DNA of 64,000 nucleotides from Tillus elongatus (GCA_964006375.1 OZ023264.1:173524295-173588294); one strand, 5' to 3'. Counted from the stretch's first letter, positions 24,694 through 36,660 are shown. The notes: a model not told the origin generated them from the letters alone. Program-made: numbers and translations.

Positions 24694-25695
24694 ATGCGTA
24701 CATCTAAGAAAGGCAAAGCCCAATCTCACCATCACCCATCGCAACTAAATTCCGTGGTTCGAACATTAGTAACACGATCCCTTAGACTAACGGACAACAA
24801 CAACAAACAGACAGAATTAAACTTTTTAAGACAGACATTGCTAGAAAACGGATACGACAACAATCACATACTACGAAACATTAGAAACGCACAACAACAA
24901 ACCACTACACCACAACAAGAACAAACAGCGTCCACACAACAACACACAGCGTTTTTACCATACATTAAAGGTGTCACCGACAAAATCAGCCGAATTTTCA
25001 GAACCCATAATATCAAAACCGTATTCACAACAGACCAAAAACTATCAAATCTTATAAAAACTCCCAAGGATACGATTCCAAACGAATCCCACGGAGTTTA
25101 CGAAATTCCTTGTTCCGACTGTTCCCGAACTTACGTAGGACAAACAAACAGACGCATCCACAATAGAATATACGAACACACCCTCGCAGTTAGAAAATCC
25201 GACCCCTCATCGGCGCTGGCCATGCATCATATTCATACAGGGCACAAAATAGACTTCGATAATGCCAAAACAATAGCACCGGTTTACAATTTCAAAACGA
25301 GAATTATCCGCAAAGCAATCGAGATTGAAAAACGTCCCGATTGTTTAAATAAGAGAGATGATGGTCTTCGCCTTCCGACTACTTGGAAACCTATTATATC
25401 TTCTTTGCAAACACACAAAAGGGAAATGAATTCCACAGACAATTTTGTTGCATCATTATCCCCCCACTTAATTGACGGTGACCCCACTACTTTCACTGAT
25501 GACGCAACAGGTAGACGAAACGACCTATATAAGACAAGACTTGCAACGAACTGCCAGATCTCTCTGAGGCCTAGGGTTGAACACACTGAGACCTCACAGA
25601 CGATCTCCAGCGAGATTTGGGGAGTAGGCAAATTGAGGCCCCGTAATCGAGCTACAACAACCCAACCTACCTTTATCCACCACTCTAAGGAGTAG
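24694..25695 (+). CDS. Penelope-like polyprotein C-terminus: linker + GIY-YIG
   Basis: 333 codons from ATG 24694 (the frame is open from 24691). Residues ~10-65 (SHHHPSQLNSVVRTLVTRSL, then LRQTLLENGYDNNHI) match the region after the RT thumb of PLEs. Residues ~90-110 are the YIKGVTDKISRIFRTHNIKT connector. Residues ~135-230 are GIY-YIG nuclease: HGVYEIPCSDCSRTYVGQTN (GVY...YVGQT), RRIHNRIYEH with catalytic Arg, HHIHTGHKIDF, and AIEIEKRPDCLNKRDDG (Glu). This endonuclease nicks the target for reverse transcription. The domain looks intact, but without RT the copy cannot move itself. The last ~80 residues run toward the tandem repeat and may be loosely constrained. The true initiator is probably lost upstream. 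Confidence 0.85.
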   Translation: MRTSKKGKAQSHHHPSQLNSVVRTLVTRSLRLTDNNNKQTELNFLRQTLLENGYDNNHILRNIRNAQQQTTTPQQEQTASTQQHTAFLPYIKGVTDKISRIFRTHNIKTVFTTDQKLSNLIKTPKDTIPNESHGVYEIPCSDCSRTYVGQTNRRIHNRIYEHTLAVRKSDPSSALAMHHIHTGHKIDFDNAKTIAPVYNFKTRIIRKAIEIEKRPDCLNKRDDGLRLPTTWKPIISSLQTHKREMNSTDNFVASLSPHLIDGDPTTFTDDATGRRNDLYKTRLATNCQISLRPRVEHTETSQTISSEIWGVGKLRPRNRATTTQPTFIHHSKE

Positions 25696-26020
25696 GCAGG
25701 TTGAGGCCTTAGAGTGTCCTTACATATTTCCTTTACCTACCTTTGTCCACCACTCTAAGGAGTAGGCAGATTGAGGCCTTAGAGTGTCCTTACATATTTC
25801 CTTTACCCACCTTTGTCCATCACTCTAAGGAGTAGGCAGATTGAAGCCTTAGAGTGTCCTTACATATTTCCTTTACCCACATTTGTCCACCACTCTAAGG
25901 AGTAGGCAGATTGAGGCCTTAGAGTGTCCTTACATATTTCCTTTACCCACCTTTGTCCATCACTCTAAGGAGTAGGCAGATTGAGGCCTTAGAGTGTCCT
26001 TACATATTCCCTTTACCTCT
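25671..26020 (+). repeat. 70-bp tandem repeat, five copies (PLE 3' region)
   Basis: CACTCTAAGG recurs at 25681, 25751, 25821, 25891 and 25961, exactly 70 bp apart. Each unit contains the inverted pair CACTCTAAGG ... CCTTAGAGTG, so each can fold into a hairpin. The array starts at the end of the coding frame and stops at the conserved PLE hairpin. Confidence 0.96.
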
Positions 26021-26056
26021 TGAAAATGGCTCCAAAACAGGAGCCGAAACGTCGAG
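26017..26056 (+). ncRNA. Candidate hammerhead-like hairpin of PLE
   Basis: CTCTTGAAAATGGCTCCAAA, continuing ACAGGAGCCGAAACGTCGAG. Inner stem is GGCTCC/GGAGCC, outer stem CTC(T/U)TGA-like with TCGAG, and GAAAC plus GUC follow the inner stem as in hammerhead ribozymes. The expected CUGAUGA is replaced by UUGAAAA, so activity is doubtful. A copy at 55122-55161 preserves the same structure. Confidence 0.45.
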
Positions 26057-26100
26057 TTTCCGTAAATTCTGGACGCGGTTTAACCCGAGAACCAAGCATG

Positions 26101-26104
<4 letters not shown>

Positions 26105-26170
<66 letters not shown>
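26105..26170. repeat. (TA)n microsatellite, ~66 bp
   Basis: TA tract directly after the PLE end. Confidence 0.98.
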
Positions 26171-26177
<7 letters not shown>

Positions 26178-28171
26178 CAGATATTTTGACTTTCTCAAAA
26201 ATTTTAGAGAAAGCAAACTGTAGCAAAATGAATTCTAGAATTTTACCTTTCTTAATTTTTAATCTAGAAGGCTTAAATCTTAGGTGGCCAATATCAAAGT
26301 GTACCTAAATAAATTGGGTTTGTAAAATTCAGCGAAACTGATACTGGGCGTGTAAAAGAAAGTGCCCAAATGTATCAAATTCCAAAACTCACTAACATTT
26401 CACTTACGTTCCCAGTAGATTAGGTATAACTAATTCCAAGACTCATCAATTTTTGGTACTATTTTATGTCATGTATTCTTGTGACTTTTTTGTAACTATT
26501 ATAATATATTGCAATAAATACGTTATTTAGTACACTTTTTTCACCTTAAAGAGTAAAAGATTGTAAGCTGTAAAACAGAGTGACCATCTCGGTGCGTCAC
26601 TAGATAGTTATACTTTAGATGGTGTAAAATGGAATGCGAAATTCCAGTCACTTCTATTTTAATGAACTGTTTTGTTTCACGTAGAATTCAGGAATAAAAC
26701 TTCCAGTAGAAGCGAAAGCCGCATCTTAACACAAATATTTTTTATCTGTAGGACTTTATGAGTGTCCCACGGATGCAAATTTTCAGAGATGCGGTGCTTT
26801 TAGTTCTCTCTGTACGTTTAATAGACGCTCTTCGTGCCACACCTTGTATATATAAATAATTTTTTTTGTAAAAGAGGAGAAGAGATTATTTCTATCAAAT
26901 TCCACTGCGATAACGCCTTTGCTGTATATGCTTCTAAATTATTAGCTTATACAAAGATTACAGTTTAAAACTTCCCCAACAATGTGCACTATTTGGTTCT
27001 GTTGGATTACTGAACTATTAGTAAATCGGCAACATTTCTGAACGTGGTTTTTAGGATACGGCAAAGTTAAATGTTTAATTTATTTCTGGAAAATATTACC
27101 TGTTAATGTATACTTTGCTGCATATCCTCAATTTAGGGCATTTTAGCGATTAATTTTAGGCAGCAACCTAAACTTCTTGAGACCCTACAAGGCAGCGTCT
27201 ATTAAAAACAGCAATTATGGCTATTATTAGTACTTTGGCGACCCCTAAAACAATTTTCCGGCAAATTTGGAAGACGTCGAAAGCATTTTTATTATGGTGA
27301 ACACACGTAAAAAGACAAAATTATATTTATCGCCACGAAGATTTGATCAGCGGCAGCTATTTCGAGTGGAGAAGAAATTAAAGAGCTCATCCCTCACGCG
27401 GGAATTTCCTGAATCAGGAAAGTGTTCTGTTGTAAAAAGCAAGGCTTCCACATAAACATATTTAGGAGTGTCATGTTAGCGACCGGACGGAGTTTTCAAC
27501 TTTTATGGAGTTTCATTTCGTTACGCTTGTAGTTCTTTGAAGGAACTCGAGTCAGTTACACTGATTACGGATGGCGAAAGAGGAAGACAGGGCAATAAAT
27601 GCGGGGATACAGGATAAACTCGGCCCTGATATCCGGGAATTATTACGTCGCTTTACCGAGCGTTCTGATTGTTAGAGAATATATACGGAATTCGGCCGAG
27701 GCCTGCCCAATTTAAGACAGTTAATATATTTCAATTTCGGCCGGCCCGTTGCTTTCGGCTTGGGAAATATTAGTTTGCGCAATAAGAGTTTTAATAGGTA
27801 TTTGAATTTCATTTTGATCTGCGTGCTTATAATTTTCTTCGCTTTTCTTTTCGATGCTTCGTTGTCTTGTCGGAATTGTTGCGGAGATTCAGTCATTCTT
27901 ATTACTTCTCTGACATTCTCTCGTTATCGTCCCCAGAAGATTTATTTCGCTGCCAATTTGTCAATTTAGGATTTACCCCGGTGTTGCCTGTTAGGTTACG
28001 GAAGCATTTTTGTGTCCCGCCTAACTCCGTGAACAGATTCATTACTTTTTTTTGGCACAGAATAATGACACAAATTTATCCTGTGATCACTCATTTGTGG
28101 ATTTAATAAAGCTTCTTTTGTTGAAACAACAATAATTGTTTTAAAGCCGGTTGTTCAACAACAGTGCCATT
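26171..28171. other. 2 kb mostly unassigned sequence
   Basis: No recognisable coding or repeat family overall. A CACACCTTGTATATATAAAT string at about 26840-26860 resembles a TIR end, and ACTGCGATAACGCCTTTGCT near 26905 is a degraded D-family terminus. From 27060 to 28140 base composition is more even and the sequence may be unique. A 62-codon frame at 27267-27455 and others show no domain. Confidence 0.45.
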
Positions 28172-28373
28172 GTTAAAAAGTCTGGACGCAGCACGTGCCT
28201 TATGGTAGTGAATTTTCATATAAATTTTCTGGCACCACATTTTTCTAAATTAAATGATTATAACTTTTTGTTGTTGTAGCATGAAGATCTAAATTTTGGT
28301 ATATACTTCAACTATTATAACGTTAATCTACATACCAAATTTGGTTATCATACCTTTTAGAGATTTTTTTTTA
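28172..28373 (-). repeat. D-family fragment
   Basis: Begins GTCTGGACGCAGCACGTGCC and runs through TAAATTTTGGTATATACTTC to ACCAAATTTGGTTATCATAC, a short, internally deleted minus-strand copy. Confidence 0.72.
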
Positions 28374-28392
28374 ATTCGCTAATGAGGAGATC

Positions 28393-28559
<167 letters not shown>

Positions 28560-29030
28560 ACCAATCTTGATCAAATTTACTGAGTCCCTTCCTTTTGCAA
28601 GTGGATTGGATTAGTTCGCTATCCAGGAAAATCGGACCAGGTTTTCCCAGAAAATTTTGTGTTTGCTTTCTAAAAAAAAATCATATCTCCGGAAATAAAA
28701 TTTTGGAGTTTTCCTCAAATTGTGAAAAGAAAATATTGCAAGAAGAATGTTCTGAAAACCCTTAAGTTTCAGAATAAACCGTCATTGCCCCTCATTTTAC
28801 TAAAATATTTACAGAAAATTTGTTTCTCTGATGCTTTGGCTGTCGGTTTAGTTAAGTTGATGCTTTCGCTGTGGGTTTAGTGAAGTTTATGATTTAACAA
28901 TATATAATTTTTAGCTAATTTTCGTAGATAAAACTCGTTAATGCATTTTTTCATTTTTTATCGAAATATGATACATGGTTGTAAGAAAAAAAATCTAGAC
29001 GCAATAAGTGCCTTTTGGTAGCGAATTTTC

Positions 29031-29876
29031 GGTAAATTTGCAGATTATCTCCCGAACGCTTTAAAAAAAACTGTTTTCGGAAACCTGCCTAGCACCCCCC
29101 CCCTGGATTCACAAACCCCAAGAAAAATTTCTTGTTCGCACCCCCAAGGAAATTACGGACCAGGAGAGTGAGTAGGGGTGCTGGGCGGGGTAGGTAGTAG
29201 AAAGGAAAGATGAGCAGAAAATGCGACTAAAACGGGCTTGAAGGCTGTCTTTTTGACAACTTGAAGCCATATCCCCCTTAAACCCTGCCTACCACTCACA
29301 GCACCCCTATTCCCCCAGGTGCCGTAACTTCCTTGGCGGGTATGAACAAGACATTTTTCTTGTGGTTTATGCCACGACGGTGGTTGTATGCACGCAATGG
29401 GGTAAGGAAAATCCCCACGACGAAGCAGCCACCCCCAACCCCCCCACCAATTCCACATGTCGAACCGGGGGCGGGGTGGGGGTTGTTGGGTCTGCTTCGT
29501 CGTAGGCAATTTACTTCCCCCCTCGTGTGCATACAACCACCCTCATTGCATAAACCACAAGAAAAACTTCTTGTTCATACCCACCAAGGAAGTTACGTGA
29601 CCTGGGGCGAATAGGGGTGCTATGTGGGGTAGGCAGGGTTTAATGGGGATATAGCTTCAAATACACAGCTTTTAATCAGTTTTCTTTGCATGTTCTGCTC
29701 ATATTTCCTTTTTACTACCTACCCCGGGCAGCACCCCTATTCACTCCCAATCCCGTAACTTCCTTGGGAAGTGTGAACAAGACATTTTTCTTGTGGTTTG
29801 TGCATCCAGGGGTCGTAGCAATGTGTCTGAAAACAACTTTTTGAAAAGCGCTCGGTAGCTAATCTGCAAATTTACC
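29031..29876. mobile_element. Fold-back element, 846 bp
   Basis: Second copy of the 6509-7311 element. Ends GGTAAATTTGCAGATTATCT and, inverted, AGCTAATCTGCAAATTTACC. It is flanked by exact 8-bp duplications GAATTTTC at 29023-29030 and 29877-29884. The arms and the four alternating AAGGAAGTTACG-type motifs are conserved; the G-rich centre (about 29460-29495) differs. Confidence 0.88.
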
Positions 29877-30315
29877 GAATTTTCATTAAATTCTTCAAAC
29901 TTCAAAAACGCAATTTGCTATTAACGTAAGCTTTGTTGGTTAGGAAACCAACATTTAAGTTTATTTTCAGAAAATTTTTGTATATTTTCAAACCATTGGT
30001 AATTTGGTAAAATATAGTACATTGTTTCTACTACATAGGCTATACTGGTGATCAGATTGATGCCTGCTCACATTTGCTATTAAAAACATTTTTATAGAAC
30101 TTCATTTCCAGAACACACTTGCTGCATCCAGACTTTTGAAAAATGTTTATATATTTTCAAACAATAAAGTTATTTCGATGAAATATGGTACATTGTTTCT
30201 ACTATATAGGCAACCAAGTTTGATGCCTGCTTTCATCAAAGAAAGATATTTGCTATTAAAAGCGCTTTAAAGAAAATTCGCTACCATAACGCACTTGCTG
30301 CGTCCAGACTTTTTT

Positions 30316-30482
30316 AATTTCGGAGATAAAGCGAATTTTGGAAGGAAACCCGAAATTTTCTAGGAAAACCTGCCTCGATTTTTTTGGCTAACGAACTTAC
30401 CCAATCCACTTACGAAAAGAAGGCTCCTGCTAAACTTTATCAAAATTGGCCCATGATTTTTTGAGTTATCGGTGTGATATTG
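30316..30482 (-). repeat. D-family module fragment
   Basis: TTTTTGAGTTATCGGTGTGA at the right and the preceding CTAACGAACTTACCCAATCC and CTAGGAAAACCTGCC strings are the complement of the D-family module. Confidence 0.75.
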
Positions 30483-30589
30483 TGGAATAATATGGCTGTA
30501 AAAATTTTTACTAAAATTTAACATGATTGAATTAAACAATCCCAGTGATAAGCTTGGGTGATAAAGTAAGTTGCGTTTTAAAAAGTCTG

Positions 30590-30745
30590 GACGCAGCAGG
30601 TGCGTTATAGTAGTGAATTTTCATTAAAATGCTTTCAACAGCAAATAGGTGTTTTTTAATGAAAAGAGGAATTAAATTTGGTGACCAGTATGACCCATAT
30701 AGGTAGTAGAAACAATGTACCATAATTGCCTGGACAACGAACCTC
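30590..30745 (-). repeat. MITE-like module fragment
   Basis: AGTCTGGACGCAGCAGGTGC, GTAGTGAATTTTCATTAAAA and TGACCCATATAGG ... AACAATGTACCATA match half of the MITE-like module; the other end is missing. Confidence 0.78.
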
Positions 30746-30973
30746 TTTATACTATTTACCCACCTACCAAGATATAATTATTCACACACAAACCTATTCG
30801 ACGAAACTTCCAAAACGAAAATTTTATGAAAATTTGCAAGCAATTTTTTTTACAGAAATCCGAAAAGATTTTTTACAATAACTCATAAAACATTTTCATT
30901 ATTAGTTACCAAAATTTCACCAAAAAAAATCTGATGAAAGTTACGAACTATACAAGCGCCAAAGAATAAAAAT

Positions 30974-31287
30974 TCTGGACGCAGCAAGTGCGTTATGGTA
31001 GTGAATTTTCATTAAAATCTTTTTAATAACAAATATGTGTGTTTTTTTAAGAAAGCATGCATCAAATTTGGTTACCAGTATAACCTATATAGTAAAAACA
31101 ATGTGCCATGTTCCATTAAAATAACTTTATTGTGTGAAAGTGTACAAAAATTTCCAAAAGTAAACTTTAAATGTTCCCGAAAAAACACGTTTCTTGGTCA
31201 ACCTTATAGGTTAATAGCAAATTGAGCTGTTCAAATATGAAACATTTGATCAAAATTCGTTACAATAACGCACTTGCTGCGTCCAGA
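30974..31287. repeat. MITE-like module, 314 bp
   Basis: Termini TCTGGACGCAGCAAGTGCG (left) and CGCACTTGCTGCGTCCAGA (right) are exact inverse complements over 19 bp and continue with mismatches to ~37 bp. It forms the 3' end of the D-family copy here. Confidence 0.9.
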
Positions 31288-32083
31288 ATTTATTTTCTTA
31301 CAAATATGCATTATATTTCGATGGAAAATGCAATAACATAAGGCGTGTTTGATTAAAAAAAGGAAATTTGTATCACCAACGACTTATGGGCCACCCTGTG
31401 ATTGCAGAAATATTATTTTCAGATGTAGCTCAAGACACCCTATAATTAATATAATTTTCTTCATATCTTATATAATAACGGATATATTGAGCTTTATTAA
31501 TTTTTTACGAAAATTCGACAAAAATTATATACCATTAAATGATAAACTCTATAGCTAAGGCTACTGCCAAGCATCAGAGAAAGGGTCTCTTTGAAATGAA
31601 TTTTCTGCAAATATTTTAGTAAAATGAAGGACTATGACGGTTGAAACTAAGACTTTAGGGTTTGTAAAACATCCTTCTTGAGACATTTTATTTCTATAGC
31701 CCGTATTAGATTTAAGTTATTTGCCCTAATGTTGCCAATTTTGACATTTTTAATCGCCACTTTGACGTTTTGAGGAAAACCCCAATCTATTTATTTTTAA
31801 ATGCCTATAACTTTTTTCTCTCTTGCCGTAAGTAGCTAAATTTTGGTAGGTAACTTACCTATAAGGATGTAAACCTGCATACCAAATTTGGTTGCCCTTA
31901 CTTTGTTAATTCCGGAGATATAATTTTTTTTCGAAAGGAAACACAAAATTTTCCGGGAAAACCTTGGCAGATTTTCCTGACTAACGAACTCATCCAAGCC
32001 ATTTGCAAAAGGAATTTTTTCACCCAATTTGATCAAAATCGGCCCATTATTTTCTGAGTTATCGGTGTGATACATATATATAG

Positions 32084-32086
<3 letters not shown>

Positions 32087-32166
<80 letters not shown>
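32087..32166. repeat. (TA)n microsatellite, ~80 bp
   Basis: TA tract within the D-family reference copy. Confidence 0.98.
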
Positions 32167-32169
<3 letters not shown>

Positions 32170-32299
32170 ATTGAAACTGACCCCGGATATGTTTTCTGGG
32201 GGGCCTAATTAGCGCTCATTTGAAGAAATTTTTTCAAAATTCAAAAGTCGGAATCTCCTCATTAGTGAATTTTTTTTAAGAAAATTCACTAAAAGTCAG

Positions 32300-34060
32300 A
32301 GATATGGTGAAGAGGGGGAAAATAAAAGCCTGAGAGGAATTCGGTAAAGAGATTGAAACCGACAGTGTAGGTAACAAGAAGTTGTTCTTTGAAGTAATTA
32401 AAACTCCCAGAAAAGGCAAAAATAACCCCACAAGACAAACAAAATGCAAGATAGACAAAATCGGGCAATAATTGAATGCTGGAAAGAATATTTTGAAGAG
32501 TTGCCAGATACACAAGAGAGCAACCAAGTAGACACCGAAGAGGAGCGAGAACAAGACGTTGTTTCAAAAGATGTGAACAGGACAGAAGAAATAGAAATAA
32601 GAGAAGTAATAAGAGCCTTAAAGATGTTAAAACGAAGAAAATCCGCAGGTTATGACGAGCTAACAACACAGATGATTAAAAACTTAGGAGCGAAAAAGGT
32701 TACAATTGCTAAAAACTCTTTTCAACAAAATATGAAAACACCAACAGATACCAAAGGACTGGGAGATTGGGATATTAGTGCCAGTGTATAAAAAGGGAGA
32801 TAGGGGTGAATGTAATAGCTACAGAGGCATCACAATATTAAGTGTAGTCCTCAAAGTCTACGAAAGGATTTTATAAAATAAATTAAGAACTATATTAGAA
32901 TCGTAACTTGAAGAACCTCAAGACGACTTTAGAAAAGGAAGAAGTGCCCAAGAGCACATATTTACCGTTAAAAAGCTAGCAGCGAAAATCCTGAAACAAA
33001 ATAGAGCTACATATTTGGGTTTTGTAGATATTTATAAAGCATTCGACAGTATTCCAAGAAGCAGAGTCTGGAGTAGTATGAGAAATAGAAAAGTGACCAA
33101 AGAACTGATAGGTAACATACAAGCATTATATACGATAACAATGAATAGAGTCAGAACAGGAAATTTAGAATCAAAATAATTCATAACGAAAGAAGGTCTA
33201 AGACAAGGTGGAGAGCACAGCCCCTTACTATTAATAATGGTTATGGATGACGTTATCAAGGAAGTAAGGTCAGCAACAAAACAATTACAGATATTATGTC
33301 GAAATTTACAGGCAGTGGGTATTACAGAGCTCGCGTTTGCTGACGATCTAGTGATCAATGGAAAAAGTGAGGACGAACTGTAAAAAAATTCGGAGGTATG
33401 GAAGGAGGATTTAGAGGAGAGGAATATGAAGATTAACAGAGAAAAAACAAAGATTATGGTGATATGAAACTATGAGAGGCACGTTAAGGTGGCAGTGCAA
33501 GTTAAAGAGCTGCAACAGGTTAAATCTTTCAAGTACCCGGGAATCCAGCTGCAGGAAAATGGTAGACAATATGCGAAAATTAACGAAAGAATAGAGTCAG
33601 CAGTAAGGCTCTACCAAACATTGAGTCATTGATTTATAGGAAAAAGGGAAAAGTCGACGAAAATGAAAATTATTGTATACAAACCAGTATTTTTCCCGGT
33701 GCTGACTTACGGAAGTGTAAGTTGGGTGCTGACTAAAACAATGGAAAGCCGAGTCCAAGCAGTGGAAATGAAGTTCTTACGCAGGATGAAGGGGATTACA
33801 AGATTGGACAGTATAAGAAACAATAGTGAACGAGAAAAACTACAAGTGAAACCAGTGAGAAAAGCTGTTACGAGACAACAGCTTAAGTGGTTCGAGTATC
33901 TTGTGATAACGGGCGATAAGAGACCAGTTAAGAGAGTGTGGCAAACCCGAGTAGTAGCAAACAAATAGAGAGGAAGAGCAAAGAAGACCTAGGACAACGT
34001 TATAGCAGAGATACTCAGAGCAAAGAAGTAAGGTCTCTTTTAAGGCAATACATGTAGTAA
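32300..34060 (+). pseudogene. RTE-like non-LTR reverse transcriptase, dead
   Basis: Endonuclease-less fragment of a LINE RT. Motifs across frames: IREVIRALKMLKRRKSAGYD (32600-32660, RT start), VYKKGDRGECNSYRGI (32780-32830), EPQDDFRKGRSAQEHIF, YLGFVDIYKAFDSIPR (first Asp), GLRQGGEHSPLLLIMVMDDV, LAFADDLVINGKSEDEL (FADD pair, about 33335), VKSFKYPGIQLQENG, FPVLTYGSVSWVLTKTMESR, and MKFLRRMKGITRLDSIRN with a WFEYLVITGDKRPVKRVWQT tail. Stops occur at about 33177 and 33380, with others. This layout resembles the insect endonuclease-reverse transcriptase proteins usually placed in or near the RTE clade. It starts immediately after the D-family palindrome. Confidence 0.85.
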
Positions 34061-34069
34061 ATTTTGTTA

Positions 34070-34940
<871 letters not shown>

Positions 34941-35069
34941 TGTTAGTTTCCTGAAGTGATATATTTAATATCGCAGCAGAGAATTTTAATTCCAATGTTT
35001 TCATGGCGTTGGATTATCCAGTTTCTTTTTATATTCATGATGACACGCTGACAATTTGAGAACAATATT

Positions 35070-35311
35070 AAAAAGTCTGGACGCAGTAAGTGCGTTATGC
35101 TAGTGAATTTTCATAAAAATATTTTAAATAACAAATATTTGTTTATTAAAAGAAAGCAAGCATTAAATTTGGTTACCAGTATGACCTATATAGTAGAAAC
35201 AATGTACCATATATCACCAAAATAACTTTATTGTTTGAAAATGTACAAAAATGTTTTGCAATTAACTTAAAATGTTCCCAAAACAACTAGTTTTCTGGCC
35301 AACGACCGTTA
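35070..35311 (-). repeat. MITE-like module fragment nested in transposon
   Basis: AGTCTGGACGCAGTAAGTGC, GCTAGTGAATTTTCATAAAA and AACAATGTACCATATATCAC match about three quarters of the MITE-like module; the far end (GCGTCCAGA) is lacking. It lies between the left TIR and the transposase gene. Confidence 0.85.
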
Positions 35312-35598
35312 TTAAAAACCACCCACCCTTGTGTAATTTATCCTCCAGAGTCCAAGGCACTTGTCAGATTCCTCCTAGCTCAAACATTTAGCAAGTTTTG
35401 TTGAAAAAAGAACGTTAATTTATTATGGCATTATCATTGTAAAAATGGAATAGCAGAACTATTAAAGTAACATGACAATCATACACTAACATTAAATGAA
35501 TTTAATTCTTATTTACAGAGTAAAGTTACGCTAGATTAGATTATGTGCAGGTAACGGGGAAAAGAAAACAACTTGTGATGGAACCATAGCTGAAAAAT

Positions 35599-36660
35599 TC
35601 AAAGTAATTGTTCAATGTGACTTGCATTTTGGTTCAAACACTCTGAAATTCTTTAATGTACTCCAGCGGTGGTCGTTCTTCGTATCTCCCCTGGATCTAA
35701 CTCGGCAAAAGTTTGCGTTATGCGTTGGATTAGTTCGTCTTTAGATTGGACATACACCTCATTAACCTTGGACTTTATTATACTCCACATATAAAAATCA
35801 CAAGGTGTCAAGTCCGGCGATCTTGCTGGCCAGTGCCAAGGGCCGTTTCTGCCTATCCATCTGTCATCAAATATAGCATTCAACTGATCATACACACCTA
35901 TGGTATTGTGCGCTGGAGCCCCGTCCATCTGGTACCAACAATTGAGTGATGAATTTACAGACAGACTCTCCACAAATGGCATCACCCCTGTTCTCAGGAT
36001 CTGAATATACTTCTCAGACGTGAGCGTGCCATCGTAAATATGAAAACACACTCGGTCGTCCATTATTATGCAGAAAACATTACAACTAAATATCTGCTGG
36101 AAATTCCTAGTTCGTCTCATATGCAGATTTTCAGCTGCCCAGTAATGCTGATTTTTCATATTTCGCAAATCCTCTCTGCCAAAGTTAGACTCATCAGTCC
36201 AGATTATTTTGCTCAAAAATGTAGGATCTTCCTGCATTCGTATCAGTAGGTGTTCGCAATAGTTTATCCGCATCTCGTAGTCGCTAACACGCAGGTGTTG
36301 CACGGGAATAAAAGAGAAATTATGCATTTTGTGCTTCTTCAATATTGGTTGAATGATCCAGTAAGGCATGTTTAAGTCACTAGACGCATTTCTTATAGAA
36401 ATTGTTGGCATTGCATGAAAGTATGTAAGAACTGTGACTTGGCATGTTTCCTCATCCTCAAGTTTGCCTCTACAAATTACTCGTCTTGATGTTATACTTC
36501 CATACCTTGAAAACTTTGATTGAAGCCTCTTGAACCGGTGTCTGTCCAAAGGTGCCGAGTTAGGAAACTTTTCATTGAATGTACGATATGCTCTTTCAAT
36601 AATTCTATTGCAGTCACCGTGAATAATGAATATATTACTGTAGCGTATTGCACTTCCCAT
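35599..36660 (-). CDS. DD41D-type transposase
   Basis: Tc1/mariner-superfamily transposase, expected to bind the TIRs, excise the element and insert at TA. It opens at ATG 36660 and is open for 335 codons to a TAA at 35653-35655. In the same frame 17 more codons (RISECLNQNASHIEQLL, then TGA at 35599-35601) match the usual C terminus of the family, so the TAA looks like one nonsense mutation. N-terminal helix-turn-helix: IHGDCNRIIERAYRTFNEKF. Catalytic blocks: KIIWTDESNFGRED (first Asp, ~residue 174), WYQMDGAPAHNT (second Asp, ~245), ARSPDLTPCDFYMWS (third Asp), with 41 residues between the last two. It may still be functional if the C-terminal 18 residues are dispensable or read through. Confidence 0.9.

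Larger units (their letters stand above)
24694..26100 (+). mobile_element. Penelope-like element, 3' half
   Basis: Contains the post-RT linker, GIY-YIG endonuclease, a 70-bp tandem repeat region, a conserved hairpin (26017-26056), and a terminal segment with GGACGCGGTTTAACCCGAGA, continuing ACCAAGC. RT motifs are absent, so the element is 5'-truncated. The same tail occurs inverted at 55085-55880 and in fragments beside jockey copy C. Confidence 0.88.
30974..32292 (-). repeat. D-family reference copy, near complete, 1.32 kb
   Basis: Best copy for defining the family. On the minus strand: terminal palindrome (32264-32292, TTAGTGAATTTT with its inverse), segment with AGCGCTAATTAGGCCCCCCA, (TA)n, ATCACACCGATAACTCAGAA, CCAAATTTGGTATGCAGG, CAAAACGTCAAAGTGGCG, CCCATAAGTCGTTGGTGATA, and the MITE-like module to TCTGGACGCAGCAAGTGCG at 30974. 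No protein is encoded. Confidence 0.85.

Noticed and set aside
25671..26020. CRISPR-like array
   Set aside because: The 70-bp units are contiguous with no unique spacers, and the setting is a eukaryotic PLE.
27267..27455. 62-codon frame with basic residues, possible small host exon
   Set aside because: No domain, no convincing splice context and no neighbour support.
30974..32292. LTR retrotransposon or solo LTR
   Set aside because: No TG...CA ends, primer binding site, polypurine tract or 4-6-bp duplications; ends are palindromic or inverted instead.
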